Positions 26,214 to 34,695 of a stretch of DNA of 39,236 nt are shown piece after piece. The stretch is from Akkermansia sp. (GTDB taxonomy: Bacteria > Verrucomicrobiota > Verrucomicrobiia > Verrucomicrobiales > Akkermansiaceae): assembly GCA_017399165.1 (NCBI GenBank), contig JAFQEF010000004.1, positions 1 to 39,236 of the forward strand, given 5' to 3'. Under the pieces are notes generated by a model that ran no database searches, was not told the DNA's origin, and worked only from the letters and a program-made list of their open reading frames with translations. Within the stretch, counting starts at the first letter, position 1. Each line of letters opens with the position of its first letter. Made by a program: the position numbers and the translations under genes.

Positions 26214-28694
26214 TCATTTACCATGGAAATCAAACTCGATGCTCAGGGCAAGGAGTCGGAAATCCTGCATGGAGTCAGCATAAAGGCAAAAGCCTTGGCC
26301 CACACCGGGAATGGGTATTTGGGAGATACGGATGGAGCCGGTGTAGGGGGAGGGCAACTTATCCCGTTGGGGGGTATAGATTTCCCAGCGTGGGGAGCAG
26401 GTGGCACGGTAGGAGAAGGCGGGGGTACTCTCCAATAAGCGCAGGCGCACCCGCCCCTCTTGCCGAACGGAGTTAAAGGAGCGCTCCGATTCATAAGGCA
26501 TGGTGTGCAGCTCTGAGCGGTATGGTATGCCGATGAGGAAGGTTGAAGTTGCGTTGTAATGGAAGGTGCCGTCGGGCGAGATGCTGACGGGGCGCATAGG
26601 CTGAGAGTCATCTGCCGACACGGCATATACCATTGTGTTGCAGAGGTGTGGCACAGTGTATTTTCCCTCGGCCGTGGGAGTAAACTGCATGCGAGAGTCC
26701 AGGTAGCAGGGCTCGCTGCTCATGCGCTCCAAAGCAAGGGCTCCTGTGGAGTGATAGCGCACCACCAGCCACAGTTCATCCTCATGCGTGGTGGCAGAGG
26801 GCAGAGCTGCCAGGTGCAGCACCGTGCGCTCGGGAAACTCCATGCGTTGCCAAGCGGTTACCTGTTGCTCTGCATTGGTGGTGAGCATGGCCACGCTGTG
26901 ATCTGCCAGCAATACACACACATGGGTGCTGCTGCCGTGGCATATAACCCACTCTTTTACCCCGCTGCGGAAGAGATGCTCTGCCAGCAACGTGGTATCT
27001 GTGGAGGTAAAGCCGTCCGCCTCCAGCTTATAGGAGATTTCTCGCAGGCGTTTGCCACCCCGCTGCACATAAAAGACGGTGTTTTCCACCCCTGCTGCTG
27101 GCATGTTTTCGCTACCAACAGAGGATTGACGCTGGAATGCGGCGTTGGCGGCGGTCAACGGGCTGCCATCCGGAGAGCTGAGGGTCCACTCGCTTTCTGC
27201 CGTGCCCACCAACAGGCTGCGCGCGGGGCATATCCAACAGATGGCGCTCTGGTTGTCTGTGGCCAGGGTGAGGTGCAGGGCATCATCATCTGCCGAGCCT
27301 ACACGAAAGTTGTTGTAGTCTCCCACGGTGCTGCCGAACAAGGTTGTGGGCAAGCCGCGTATGCCGCCCAGCCACAGGCGCCCTTGGTGTACCCCCGAGA
27401 AATGCGGGAAACCGTTGCGCCACCCGAAGGCCCCGAAGCTCCACCGCCGCGTGCGGTAGGTGGGGCAGGGCTCCGAATAATGAGAGTCGAGCTCTGCCAG
27501 TGCGTGGTGGGCATCCGTGTAGTGTATGATGTTCCATTTATATTCCCTGCGCCCGCCTTTGGCACGGAAAAAGATGTGGGCGCCAACCTGCGTGGCGGCA
27601 GCCGCCCTGCATACCAGCAGCATGCGGCAGGGCTCGCTCTCTGCACCCGATACTGCCCAGTTTTGGCGCTCTGCATAGGCCGTTTGGTCAAAGGTGCGTA
27701 TGCAGCTCCACTGCCATTGGGTGGGGTCTGCGGCTGTAGCGGGGGTGTCGTAGCTGCGCCACAGCTCCCAAATGGCGTTCCATTCTCCATGGGTGCGCAC
27801 CTCCCAATCTGCACAAACTTCATAAGGCATGCCGGTATCTGTAAAACGCAAGGCACCCGGTAAAAAGCTGTCGGGGTAATCTTGGGCGGATGTTCCACCG
27901 TTGAAAGTTGCGGGGTTATAGTCCCTGTAAGCGGTGTAAAAGTAGTAGAGCTTGCTCGCGGAATCATACTCCTTGCATACCGTGCCGCGGTGTACGGCGG
28001 TGGTGGACAGGTCCGGCGTATCGATGGCATTTACGGTAAAAGCACTGTTTAGAAAATAGGTTTGAGTGGGCACCTCCACCTCGGTCAGAATGCACTCGTT
28101 ATCCACCATTTGCGGGGAGAACTCGGGGGCACTGTTTGCGGTTTCTAAAACGGCGAAGCTGCCGTTTTGTTGTGGTTGAACACGCAACTCCGTCTCTTGC
28201 ATCAGGTAAGTTTCTCTGGGAAACGGGGAGGGACGCATGGGCTTGCACTGCCAATCGGTATCGCCACGGCGCTCCAGCCTGTGCGGGGCTCTATAGGGGC
28301 TTGTAACGTATACCACATCATTCAGTTGCGTAAAACGCAGGGACTCCAGCTCTGCCACCGTAGTCCACGGGGTGCTCAGGGTGTATGCCTGCCCGTCTTC
28401 CCCACCCAACAACACGCCGTCTCGGTATACCCGCATGCCACCACAGAAAAACTCCAGCATCAGCGCATCCTTATCAGAGAACCGGAAGGCGACTAAGCGC
28501 ACGGCGGTGTCTTGCGTGGCGGCCATGCCCACAAATTGTGTGCCACGCCGCCGCTGGATGCCGCCATACGGTTGCACTTCAAAATTACTCAGCAGTGCTG
28601 CGCCTCGGCGGTAGGCCTGTAAGTCGAATCTGGCGGATAACCACGGGCTGAGCTCCCCCGCGGTAAAACCTGTTATGTATTGGATGTCTTGCAT
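26214..28694 (-). CDS. Phage tail nozzle/tubular-type protein, solitary
   Basis: The protein has about 826 residues from ATG 28694. The N-terminus, ITGFTAGELSPWLSARFDLQ followed by YRRGAALLSNFEVQPYGGIQRRRGTQFV, matches the opening of a widespread family of podovirus tail proteins (GELSP..GR.DL..Y..G...L.NF...P.GG..RRPGT.FV). The middle has HFSGVHQGRLWLGGI and NNFRVGS, also typical of this family, and the rest is beta-rich. No signal peptide is present. No capsid, terminase, portal or integrase gene lies beside it: dnaK is on one side and an AP2-like gene on the other. It is intact, so it may be domesticated or a recent remnant. In-frame ATGs at 28727 and 28745 are alternative starts. Confidence 0.8.
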   Translation of the reverse strand: MQDIQYITGFTAGELSPWLSARFDLQAYRRGAALLSNFEVQPYGGIQRRRGTQFVGMAATQDTAVRLVAFRFSDKDALMLEFFCGGMRVYRDGVLLGGEDGQAYTLSTPWTTVAELESLRFTQLNDVVYVTSPYRAPHRLERRGDTDWQCKPMRPSPFPRETYLMQETELRVQPQQNGSFAVLETANSAPEFSPQMVDNECILTEVEVPTQTYFLNSAFTVNAIDTPDLSTTAVHRGTVCKEYDSASKLYYFYTAYRDYNPATFNGGTSAQDYPDSFLPGALRFTDTGMPYEVCADWEVRTHGEWNAIWELWRSYDTPATAADPTQWQWSCIRTFDQTAYAERQNWAVSGAESEPCRMLLVCRAAAATQVGAHIFFRAKGGRREYKWNIIHYTDAHHALAELDSHYSEPCPTYRTRRWSFGAFGWRNGFPHFSGVHQGRLWLGGIRGLPTTLFGSTVGDYNNFRVGSADDDALHLTLATDNQSAICWICPARSLLVGTAESEWTLSSPDGSPLTAANAAFQRQSSVGSENMPAAGVENTVFYVQRGGKRLREISYKLEADGFTSTDTTLLAEHLFRSGVKEWVICHGSSTHVCVLLADHSVAMLTTNAEQQVTAWQRMEFPERTVLHLAALPSATTHEDELWLVVRYHSTGALALERMSSEPCYLDSRMQFTPTAEGKYTVPHLCNTMVYAVSADDSQPMRPVSISPDGTFHYNATSTFLIGIPYRSELHTMPYESERSFNSVRQEGRVRLRLLESTPAFSYRATCSPRWEIYTPQRDKLPSPYTGSIRISQIPIPGVGQGFCLYADSMQDFRLLALSIEFDFHGK

Positions 28695-28784
28695 AGACTG
28701 CTCTTTTAACACACTTTGTTGCCCCATACACAATTTTTTGAGCATCCGCAGGCACTTTTCATGCGGTGGTGTATCACGCTCTCA

Positions 28785-28800
28785 CAGGTGGCGCCACCTG
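28785..28800. promoter_or_regulatory. Perfect 16-bp palindrome between two divergent genes
   Basis: CAGGTGGCGCCACCTG is self-complementary over all 16 bases. It lies 91 bp upstream of the phage-type gene start and 114 bp upstream of the AP2-like gene start, and is a likely operator. TTGAAA (28809-28814), a 17-nt spacer and TGATAT form a weak candidate promoter towards the AP2-like gene. Confidence 0.55.
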
Positions 28801-28913
28801 CTAACAATTTGAAAATTAGATTGCGATGGTGTGATATATCTGGCATTTTATGTGCCGAACGGGAGCCCGACTACCTTCCGTCAAGTTTAACAACAAAGCA
28901 AACATACAATACC

Positions 28914-29192
28914 ATGACACAACGTAATATCACCCGCTATACGTACGAGACCACATCCTTTCAAGGCTGGAGACTGAGCATCTGCCGCAAGTGGAACCAG
29001 TTTACCAAGTATTTCTCCGACCGCCAATACGGCAGTGAGGAAGCCGCTTTTCAGGCTGCGCTGGAGATGCGTGACCGCATTTTCGACGCCTTGCGCAAAA
29101 CGCCCGATGACCCTCGCGGTGTGTTCGAGCGCTTTAAGAACGGTGTAGAAGATGAGCTCGCTCAGCCCGTTGCCGTCGGCGCAGAGAAATAA
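28914..29192 (+). CDS. Small AP2-like DNA-binding protein
   Basis: This 92-residue soluble protein carries, in residues about 17-60 (GWRLSICRKWNQFTKYFSD followed by QYGSEEAAFQAALEMRD), the pattern of bacterial AP2/ERF-like domains: three strands (GW.V.I.R....Y.K.FSD), then a helix (AL..A...RD). Such domains bind DNA in plants and in phage or mobile HNH proteins; free-standing versions are poorly known. ATG 28914 is preceded by an A/C-rich leader containing TTTAACAACAAA, also found before dnaK. Upstream in-frame codons are not protein-like. It has its own strong terminator and could act at the nearby palindrome. Confidence 0.65.
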   Translation: MTQRNITRYTYETTSFQGWRLSICRKWNQFTKYFSDRQYGSEEAAFQAALEMRDRIFDALRKTPDDPRGVFERFKNGVEDELAQPVAVGAEK

Positions 29193-29218
29193 TCCCACAA
29201 TACACCATACCGATACGT

Positions 29219-29247
29219 AGGGATGCCCCACGGGCATCCCTTTTTTT
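29219..29247 (+). terminator. Terminator of the AP2-like gene
   Basis: AGGGATGCCC and GGGCATCCCT form a 10-bp stem followed by a run of T, 27 nt past the stop. Confidence 0.92.
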
Positions 29248-29263
29248 GATGTAAGCCTTGATT

Positions 29264-29300
29264 ATAAATGTTGGACTTAAGTCCAACCCTCCGATAGCAT
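29264..29300 (+). repeat. REP-like palindromic element, copy 3
   Basis: The perfect 18-bp palindrome GTTGGACTTAAGTCCAAC (29270-29287) is followed by CCTCCGATAG. It matches copies at 21741-21780 and 21790-21832. Confidence 0.7.
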
Positions 29301-29331
29301 TTACCCCGCAATCACCAATTTGACCGTGGCC

Positions 29332-30477
29332 TTATGGGGTTTCCATAATCCCCATGAAATATGGGGTGTTTGCGGTATCTGCCTCTGTAATAATCCAAAT
29401 AAAGGGGCGATTGAAGGTTAATTTAAGGGGGAGCGGGCTCTCCTCTGCATAAAGCCACATGGGAATCTCGCTGAGGGCTGCGGCCTCGGTGCCGTCTTCA
29501 TCCAACTTGATTCGGCATTTTTGGGTAACATCGTCCACAAATAACGGGGTGTCACAGAACCCGCTGAAGTTGGCTTGTGGCGAGAAAACTTGGGATAATC
29601 CACACTGTTGCAATGCTTGTTTGAGCGAGACGGCATCCGTTTCTATATCAAAATTGGGCAATCCCAGCTCAATTTCTCTATTACCGGAGGCAAGTGCTTG
29701 AATGATAGAGTGGTATTTAGTCGGCGTGAGTGAGGCCGCAAACTTGTGCGCGTTTCCATTCGGCAAAATGGCAACAAAGTAACCGCCGGACTTATAGGGT
29801 AGGGCGATAGCCTGCCAATTTTTTCCCTTGGCATATTGAAGCACTTCTGTTTTATGCATCATCTGAACACGGTGCTTTTTGCCGTTGGAGTCGATAAAGG
29901 TTTCTGACCTTGTGTTTTGTGAATCAAAAGGTACATTCCATTTTTCTTTAAGGTGCACCGCATTGACGATGAGCATCTTTGTGTTCGGATTAGCCGCTGC
30001 GGGGGAGGTGTAATCTTCTATGAACCCATGAGTTTTCTCACTTACCCAGTCAGAAATGGCATCGCACGCTTCATTTGAGCCGAATGGCAGAGTCTTGATA
30101 TCATCCGCCTTTATGCCCGCTTTCAGTCGTATGTTTTCATTCAGGAAGACGGCGTTGGCTTCTTCAATTTTCATGGTGGGGGTGGCCCCGCTTTTTGTAT
30201 CCGGAACGATATTGAGCAGCGTTGCCGTGTTGCCGCGCGCGCCTTGTTTCAGCGTGCGCAGGGCACCTTCCAGACTGGCAGGAGAAAAGACGATATTATC
30301 TTTCGATTCGCTTGCCAAACGATTGAATACACTGATAGATAAGCTTTTTTGCGGTGCTTTGTCTGTAGCTTTCAGCGCCGCTTGGGGCGAGTAATCATAT
30401 GTAGAGCTCCCGTCTTTGTGCGAAGAACAGGCACACAGTGCAAAAATTGATAGTAGTGGTAATAAATGAATTTTCAT
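29332..30477 (-). CDS. Serpin, predicted lipoprotein (fourth of tandem array)
   Basis: The 381-residue serpin has a signal peptide ending in a Cys-rich lipobox (SIFALCACSS). Conserved blocks are LASESKDNIVFSPASLEGAL, IVNAVHLKEKWNVPF, the hinge DEDGTEAAAL (about 326-335) and the C-terminal FNRPFIWII..PYFMGI. The hinge has the small residues of inhibitory serpins. Counting from P15 Gly329 gives Tyr343 as P1, suggesting a chymotrypsin-like target. Its start overlaps the stop of the upstream serpin by 4 bp (ATGA), so it is translationally coupled. It is the last gene of a six-gene operon, and no clear terminator follows. It is the most divergent of the four. Confidence 0.93.
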   Translation of the reverse strand: MKIHLLPLLSIFALCACSSHKDGSSTYDYSPQAALKATDKAPQKSLSISVFNRLASESKDNIVFSPASLEGALRTLKQGARGNTATLLNIVPDTKSGATPTMKIEEANAVFLNENIRLKAGIKADDIKTLPFGSNEACDAISDWVSEKTHGFIEDYTSPAAANPNTKMLIVNAVHLKEKWNVPFDSQNTRSETFIDSNGKKHRVQMMHKTEVLQYAKGKNWQAIALPYKSGGYFVAILPNGNAHKFAASLTPTKYHSIIQALASGNREIELGLPNFDIETDAVSLKQALQQCGLSQVFSPQANFSGFCDTPLFVDDVTQKCRIKLDEDGTEAAALSEIPMWLYAEESPLPLKLTFNRPFIWIITEADTANTPYFMGIMETP

Positions 30478-31658
30478 GGTGTTTCAAATAGCCCCATAAA
30501 GTAGGGCGTAGAATGAGGGGAGAGGTCTGTTATCACCCAGATAAACGGGCGGTCGAAAGTGATATAACTGGGTTGAGGCGTGCGCTTAATGCTCTTGACT
30601 CTCAGCTCTGCCAAATTGGCGGCTGAGGCCTCGGTGCCGGTTTCATCTGCTATGATGCGGCATTGCTGCAATACGTCTGCCACATACAAGGGGGTATCCG
30701 AAAAGCGGGAGAAATCCGCCCCCATGCCGAAAGCCTGTTGCATACCACACAGTTTGAGGGCGGGGGGCAGAGATACCGTGCCGGGTTGATGCTCAAAGCG
30801 TGGTAACTGCACCACGATATCCTGTGGCTTGCTTGCTGCCAATGCTTTAAGTATATCTTTGTATTGATGTGGAGTGAGCATCGTGGCGAATGCTCGCGCA
30901 TTGCCTTTGGGTAGAATCCCCACAAAACAGGCGGGGCTACCGGCCTGCTTCGGCGTGTACATCAACGCCACTGCTTGCCAGGAGTCCCCCTCTGCGTAGC
31001 GGTATTTGGCTCGGCTTATCATCATTTGGCAAGGTATTTGCTTGCCGTCTTGCGTGGTGAAAAGTCTTGGCTTGGTGGCATTTTTGTCGAACGCATGCTG
31101 CCATTCTGCCTTCAGGTTGATGGCGTTGAGTACCATCATTCGTGTTTGTTTGTCAATATCTGCGGTGCCGATAATCTTTGATATTTTGCCGGATGTGCTC
31201 TTGTTTACCCATTGATTGATGGCATTTGCCGCCAATGTGGGAGACCCCGTAAATGGCACCTTATGAATGTTGTTGCCCGTATGCTCGGGTTTTAGTGTTA
31301 GCTCGCTGTCAACAAACAGGGCATCTGCTTGGGTTATTTGCAGACTGCTTGTTGGGTTCTCTTTACCTAAGGGTAATTCATTTAACTCTTTTAACGTGGC
31401 ACCTGCTGCACCTTGTTGCAGCAGCCTCACCATGGCTTCCGTGCCCGTGGGTGAGTACACTATATTACCCTTTTGTGCCGTTGCCAGCACGCTGAACATG
31501 CGGATGGTAAAAAGGTTATCTGTTTGCGGGGTGTCGTACATGTGTACAGCCGGGGTGGCTATGCAGGGCCCCGGCCGTTTGACTCCCGAGCCCTGCTTGT
31601 TGCCCGTGCAGGCAACTAAGCATACCATGCAGAGCAGTATATGGCAGCACTTTCTCAT
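30474..31658 (-). CDS. Serpin, predicted lipoprotein (third of tandem array)
   Basis: The 394-residue serpin has a signal peptide with lipobox CLVACTG. Conserved features are TAQKGNIVYSPTGTEAM, VLNAINLKAEWQHAF, the hinge ETGTEASAAN (about 339-348) and FDRPFIWVI..TPYFMGLFETP. P15 is Gly341, which places Lys355-Ser356 at P1-P1', the only trypsin-type site in the array. The hinge is TEASAA, as in human alpha1-antichymotrypsin, so it should be inhibitory. It starts 1 bp after the stop of the upstream serpin and has no Shine-Dalgarno sequence, so it probably depends on translation of that gene. Confidence 0.93.
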   Translation of the reverse strand: MRKCCHILLCMVCLVACTGNKQGSGVKRPGPCIATPAVHMYDTPQTDNLFTIRMFSVLATAQKGNIVYSPTGTEAMVRLLQQGAAGATLKELNELPLGKENPTSSLQITQADALFVDSELTLKPEHTGNNIHKVPFTGSPTLAANAINQWVNKSTSGKISKIIGTADIDKQTRMMVLNAINLKAEWQHAFDKNATKPRLFTTQDGKQIPCQMMISRAKYRYAEGDSWQAVALMYTPKQAGSPACFVGILPKGNARAFATMLTPHQYKDILKALAASKPQDIVVQLPRFEHQPGTVSLPPALKLCGMQQAFGMGADFSRFSDTPLYVADVLQQCRIIADETGTEASAANLAELRVKSIKRTPQPSYITFDRPFIWVITDLSPHSTPYFMGLFETP

Positions 31659-31659
31659 T

Positions 31660-32796
31660 TTACGGGTTTTCTGTAATGCCCATGAAATAGGGGGCGGCTG
31701 CGGAATTGAGGTCTGTTATCACCCAAATAAACGGGCGGTCAAAGCGTATGCAGTTGGGTGGCCTCCTGGCTCCGGGAGCACAAGCACCTTCGGCTACAAT
31801 GGCCATGGTGACAGCAGCGGCTTCCGTGCCTTCCTCGTCCACCTTGGCGCGACAACGTTGCAGCACATCGCTTAGTATCAGCTCGGTATCGGTAAATCCG
31901 GTGTAGTTGGCAGCCGGGCTGAATGATAAAGTTACACCGCAGGCTTCCAGCGCGGGTTTAAGAGAAATGGTGCCGGGGTTCATATCAAAACGCGGCAAGT
32001 ATACGATGGTATCCTGCGGGTATTCGGCGGCTAATTTACGGCGAATCGCTTGGTATTTTCGGGGGGTGAGTGTTGCAGCAAACTCGTGGGCATTACCCTT
32101 GGGCAAAATGCCGATGAACCCCACCCATTGCATATCGGGGGTATAACGCTTATCTGCTCGGTAATACAGCACCACGGCCTGCCAGTCATCGCCCTCTGCG
32201 TAGCGCAAATCTTCTCGCTGGCGCATCATATCCACCCTGGTTTTACTACCGTCTGCGCGGGTGAAAGGGGTGTTCTTTCTTGTTTCTTCCGTGTCGAACG
32301 GGCGACTCCACTTGGCTTTCAGATAAATGGCATTGGCTGCTACCAAGCGTGTGCGGGGGGATACATCACTTGCGTTGAGTACTTGCTCGATAAGTCCTTT
32401 AGTGTGTTTCTTTGCCCAGCTGTTGATAAGGGCTACCGCTTGCGGGGTGTTTTTTGCAAAGGGAACCGATATTAGCTCCGGCACGCGGATGCCGGGTTTG
32501 AGTTTCAGCTCATTGTCAATGAACAGCGCGTTAGCCTCCAAGGGCTGAATGGTGGTGCTCACCCCGGTTTCGCCCATGGGGAGTGCTGCCAGCTCGATAG
32601 CGGTTTCACCGCGCGCCCCTTGCTGCAACAGGTGTATGACACCCTCCAGCGAGGCGGGGGAGAACACAACATTGCCTTTTTGTTCCTTTGCCAAGGTGTT
32701 GAACATTTGAAGGGCAAAGGCATCCGTCCCGTTCGTATCCGTGCTTGCGGTTGCCAGTGTGCCCATAGCAAGTAAAGAGGTTAAGATGTTTTTCAT
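31660..32796 (-). CDS. Secreted serpin (second of tandem array)
   Basis: The 378-residue serpin has a standard signal peptide (MKNILTSLLAMGTLATAS) and no lipobox, so the protein is probably free in the periplasm or outside. It has KEQKGNVVFSPASLEGVIHLLQQGA, AANAIYLKAKWSRPF, the hinge EEGTEAAAVT and the C-terminal FDRPFIWVITDLNSAAAPYF. P15 is Gly323 and the counted P1 is Gly337-Ala338, followed by Cys and then an Arg-Arg-Pro-Pro stretch, so the true cut site could be an Ala or the Arg pair. The loop is long, 28 residues from P15 to the FDRPF strand. It is very similar to the first gene of the array, pointing to duplication. Confidence 0.93.
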   Translation of the reverse strand: MKNILTSLLAMGTLATASTDTNGTDAFALQMFNTLAKEQKGNVVFSPASLEGVIHLLQQGARGETAIELAALPMGETGVSTTIQPLEANALFIDNELKLKPGIRVPELISVPFAKNTPQAVALINSWAKKHTKGLIEQVLNASDVSPRTRLVAANAIYLKAKWSRPFDTEETRKNTPFTRADGSKTRVDMMRQREDLRYAEGDDWQAVVLYYRADKRYTPDMQWVGFIGILPKGNAHEFAATLTPRKYQAIRRKLAAEYPQDTIVYLPRFDMNPGTISLKPALEACGVTLSFSPAANYTGFTDTELILSDVLQRCRAKVDEEGTEAAAVTMAIVAEGACAPGARRPPNCIRFDRPFIWVITDLNSAAAPYFMGITENP

Positions 32797-32808
32797 GGTG
32801 GTGTTTGG

Positions 32809-33966
32809 TTATGGTTTCTCAGTGATGCCCATAAAATATGGGGCAGCGGCGGTGTTAAGGTCTGTTATCACCCAAATAAACGGGCGGTCAAAAGTGATTT
32901 CCTTGGGCATATTAGGGCATGGTGCAGCACAGCCCTGAACCATAATAGCCATGGTAACGGCTGCTGCTTCCGTACCTTCCTCATCTGCCTTGACATAGCA
33001 GCGTTGTATCATGTCGCTCAGATACAACGGCTCATCAGAAAAACCGCTGAAGTCTGCTGCGGGGGTAAAGACCTTGCTCAGCCCGCAAGCCTTGAGCGCG
33101 GGGGTGAGGGAGAAGGTGCCGGGGTCCAATTCAAACCTGGGCATTCTGACAATGGTATCTTGAGGCCCCGTGTTAGCTAACGCTGTGCGGATTGTTTGAT
33201 ACTTGTGCGGGGTAAGCGTGCAGGCAAATTCTTTTGCGTTACCTTTGGGTAATATCCCGATGAAACAGCCGGGCTCGCCGTTGCTTCCCTCTTCTCCGTA
33301 ATCATAATACATGGCTACGGCCTGCCAATCTTCCCCTTCTGCATAATGGAACTTGTCTTTGTTGTACATCATGCTCACCTTGGTGGTGGTGCCGTCGGAC
33401 ATGGTAAAGTCTGCGTTTTCACGGGTGGCTCTTTTTTTGAAGGGGTGCAACCATTTTTCTTTCAGGTAAATGGCATTGGCTGCCACCATGCGGGTGCGTG
33501 GGTCAATATCTTTTGCAGAAATGACGGAGGGGATTAGCCCGCGTGTATTCTCATTTGCCCAAGCGTTGATGTCTTTTGCTGCGGCAGTGGCATCTGTGGC
33601 AAAGGGAACACGCATAATGCGGTCTGCCTTGATACCCGCTTTAAGTTTGAAATCATCTGCCAAGAACAAGGCGTCTGCCTCTGCCGGGTTCATGGCACTT
33701 TTGATGCCCGTTTTCCCCATGGGTAAGGCGTTCAGCTCTGCCGCTGTGGTGCCACGTGCCCCTTGTTGCAGCAATCTCAATACGGATTCTACCCCGGCGG
33801 GCGAGAATACAAAGTTGCCTTTATGCTCCTTTGCCAAGGTGCTGAACATTTGCACGGCAAAGGGATCCGTTGCTACATACGGTACACAGTTGTCATTCAT
33901 TTTCGCTGATGTGGTGCCGGCTGATAAGCCCGCAAAGGCTAATACGGATAAAATGGTGTTTTTCAT
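32809..33966 (-). CDS. Secreted serpin (first of tandem array)
   Basis: The 385-residue serpin has signal peptide MKNTILSVLAFAGLSAGTTSA and no lipobox. It has KEHKGNFVFSPAGVESVLRLLQQGA, AANAIYLKEKWLHPF, the hinge EEGTEAAAVT and FDRPFIWVI..PYFMGITEKP. P15 is Gly331; the counted P1-P1' is Gly345-Cys346, and a second cysteine at 350 (motif GCAAPC) could close the loop by a disulfide, which is unusual. GGAG lies 8 nt before the ATG, so this is the serpin of the array with a proper Shine-Dalgarno sequence. It follows the lipoprotein gene by 28 nt. Confidence 0.93.
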   Translation of the reverse strand: MKNTILSVLAFAGLSAGTTSAKMNDNCVPYVATDPFAVQMFSTLAKEHKGNFVFSPAGVESVLRLLQQGARGTTAAELNALPMGKTGIKSAMNPAEADALFLADDFKLKAGIKADRIMRVPFATDATAAAKDINAWANENTRGLIPSVISAKDIDPRTRMVAANAIYLKEKWLHPFKKRATRENADFTMSDGTTTKVSMMYNKDKFHYAEGEDWQAVAMYYDYGEEGSNGEPGCFIGILPKGNAKEFACTLTPHKYQTIRTALANTGPQDTIVRMPRFELDPGTFSLTPALKACGLSKVFTPAADFSGFSDEPLYLSDMIQRCYVKADEEGTEAAAVTMAIMVQGCAAPCPNMPKEITFDRPFIWVITDLNTAAAPYFMGITEKP

Positions 33967-33994
33967 AATGGTTCTCCACTATAGTTAATGCCGA

Positions 33995-34681
33995 TTACGT
34001 TTGTTTCAGCGAAAAAAAGTTTATTTTTTTTACAAAGGGGGACAGCAAAACATTTGTTGCCCAGCCAATGGGAGTGGCTGCCACGCTCAGCGGTATATCC
34101 GCTGCATCCAACACCCATACCAGCGGGCGTCGCCATTGATTGCCCGTGGTGCGGCGTGCGGGCAGGCGGTCCAGCAAAATGCGTTTGGGTAACGAAGAGG
34201 TGTTCTCTTTCACCTTCACCGCGCTGGTCAGGTCTACCTCTGCCGCCGGTACAATGTCATACTTCATCTTTCGCATTTGCGGGGTCAATTCAATCTTCGG
34301 GTGGCGGCAGGCCTCTTCAAATTGCATTTGTGTGAGTATGGCGTAGTATGTCTCAGTGGGATAATGGCTTATTTCTTCCATCGTTAAGTGCCGCGGATAT
34401 TCAAAACTTCCACCCGCCGAGGATGGTGCATAATGGAACAAGAACCAGTCCTGAGCCGGCACATAGGCAATGGGGAGCTGCACATAGTAGGTATCCCCCT
34501 TTTTCCATGCCGGAGTGGGCGCATAATCATAAGCGAGGCTTTTCCATGTTGTCTCGCTGTTCTTTTCTGTCTGCGGTGTTGCTACTTGTTTACCGACGTT
34601 ATCTAAAGCCCCACCAAAATCTACAATGGTGCAGGAGCCTAACATCGCTAATAGCGGAACCAATTTCAGCAGCTGTTTCAT
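33995..34681 (-). CDS. Lipoprotein of unknown function in the serpin operon
   Basis: The protein has 228 residues, a signal peptide and the lipobox MLGSCTIV (Cys near residue 17). The mature part is mixed alpha/beta, with an aromatic-rich stretch around residues 57-95 (KGDTYYVQLPIAYVPAQDWFLF) and a C-terminus with a hydrophobic segment (LSVAATPIGWATNVLLSP) ending in Lys/Phe residues. No family is recognised. It lies 14 nt after the helical-repeat gene and 28 nt before the first serpin, all on the same strand. It may be an envelope partner of the serpins, but this rests only on position. Confidence 0.7.
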   Translation of the reverse strand: MKQLLKLVPLLAMLGSCTIVDFGGALDNVGKQVATPQTEKNSETTWKSLAYDYAPTPAWKKGDTYYVQLPIAYVPAQDWFLFHYAPSSAGGSFEYPRHLTMEEISHYPTETYYAILTQMQFEEACRHPKIELTPQMRKMKYDIVPAAEVDLTSAVKVKENTSSLPKRILLDRLPARRTTGNQWRRPLVWVLDAADIPLSVAATPIGWATNVLLSPFVKKINFFSLKQT

Positions 34682-34695
34682 GTGGGCTGGTGGTG

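Noticed and set aside
28841..28855. Second sigma-54-like site (GG-N10-GC) before the AP2-like gene
   Set aside because: It reads GTGC instead of TTGC, and the same stretch also fits on the other strand because it is a short inverted repeat. It is likely chance.
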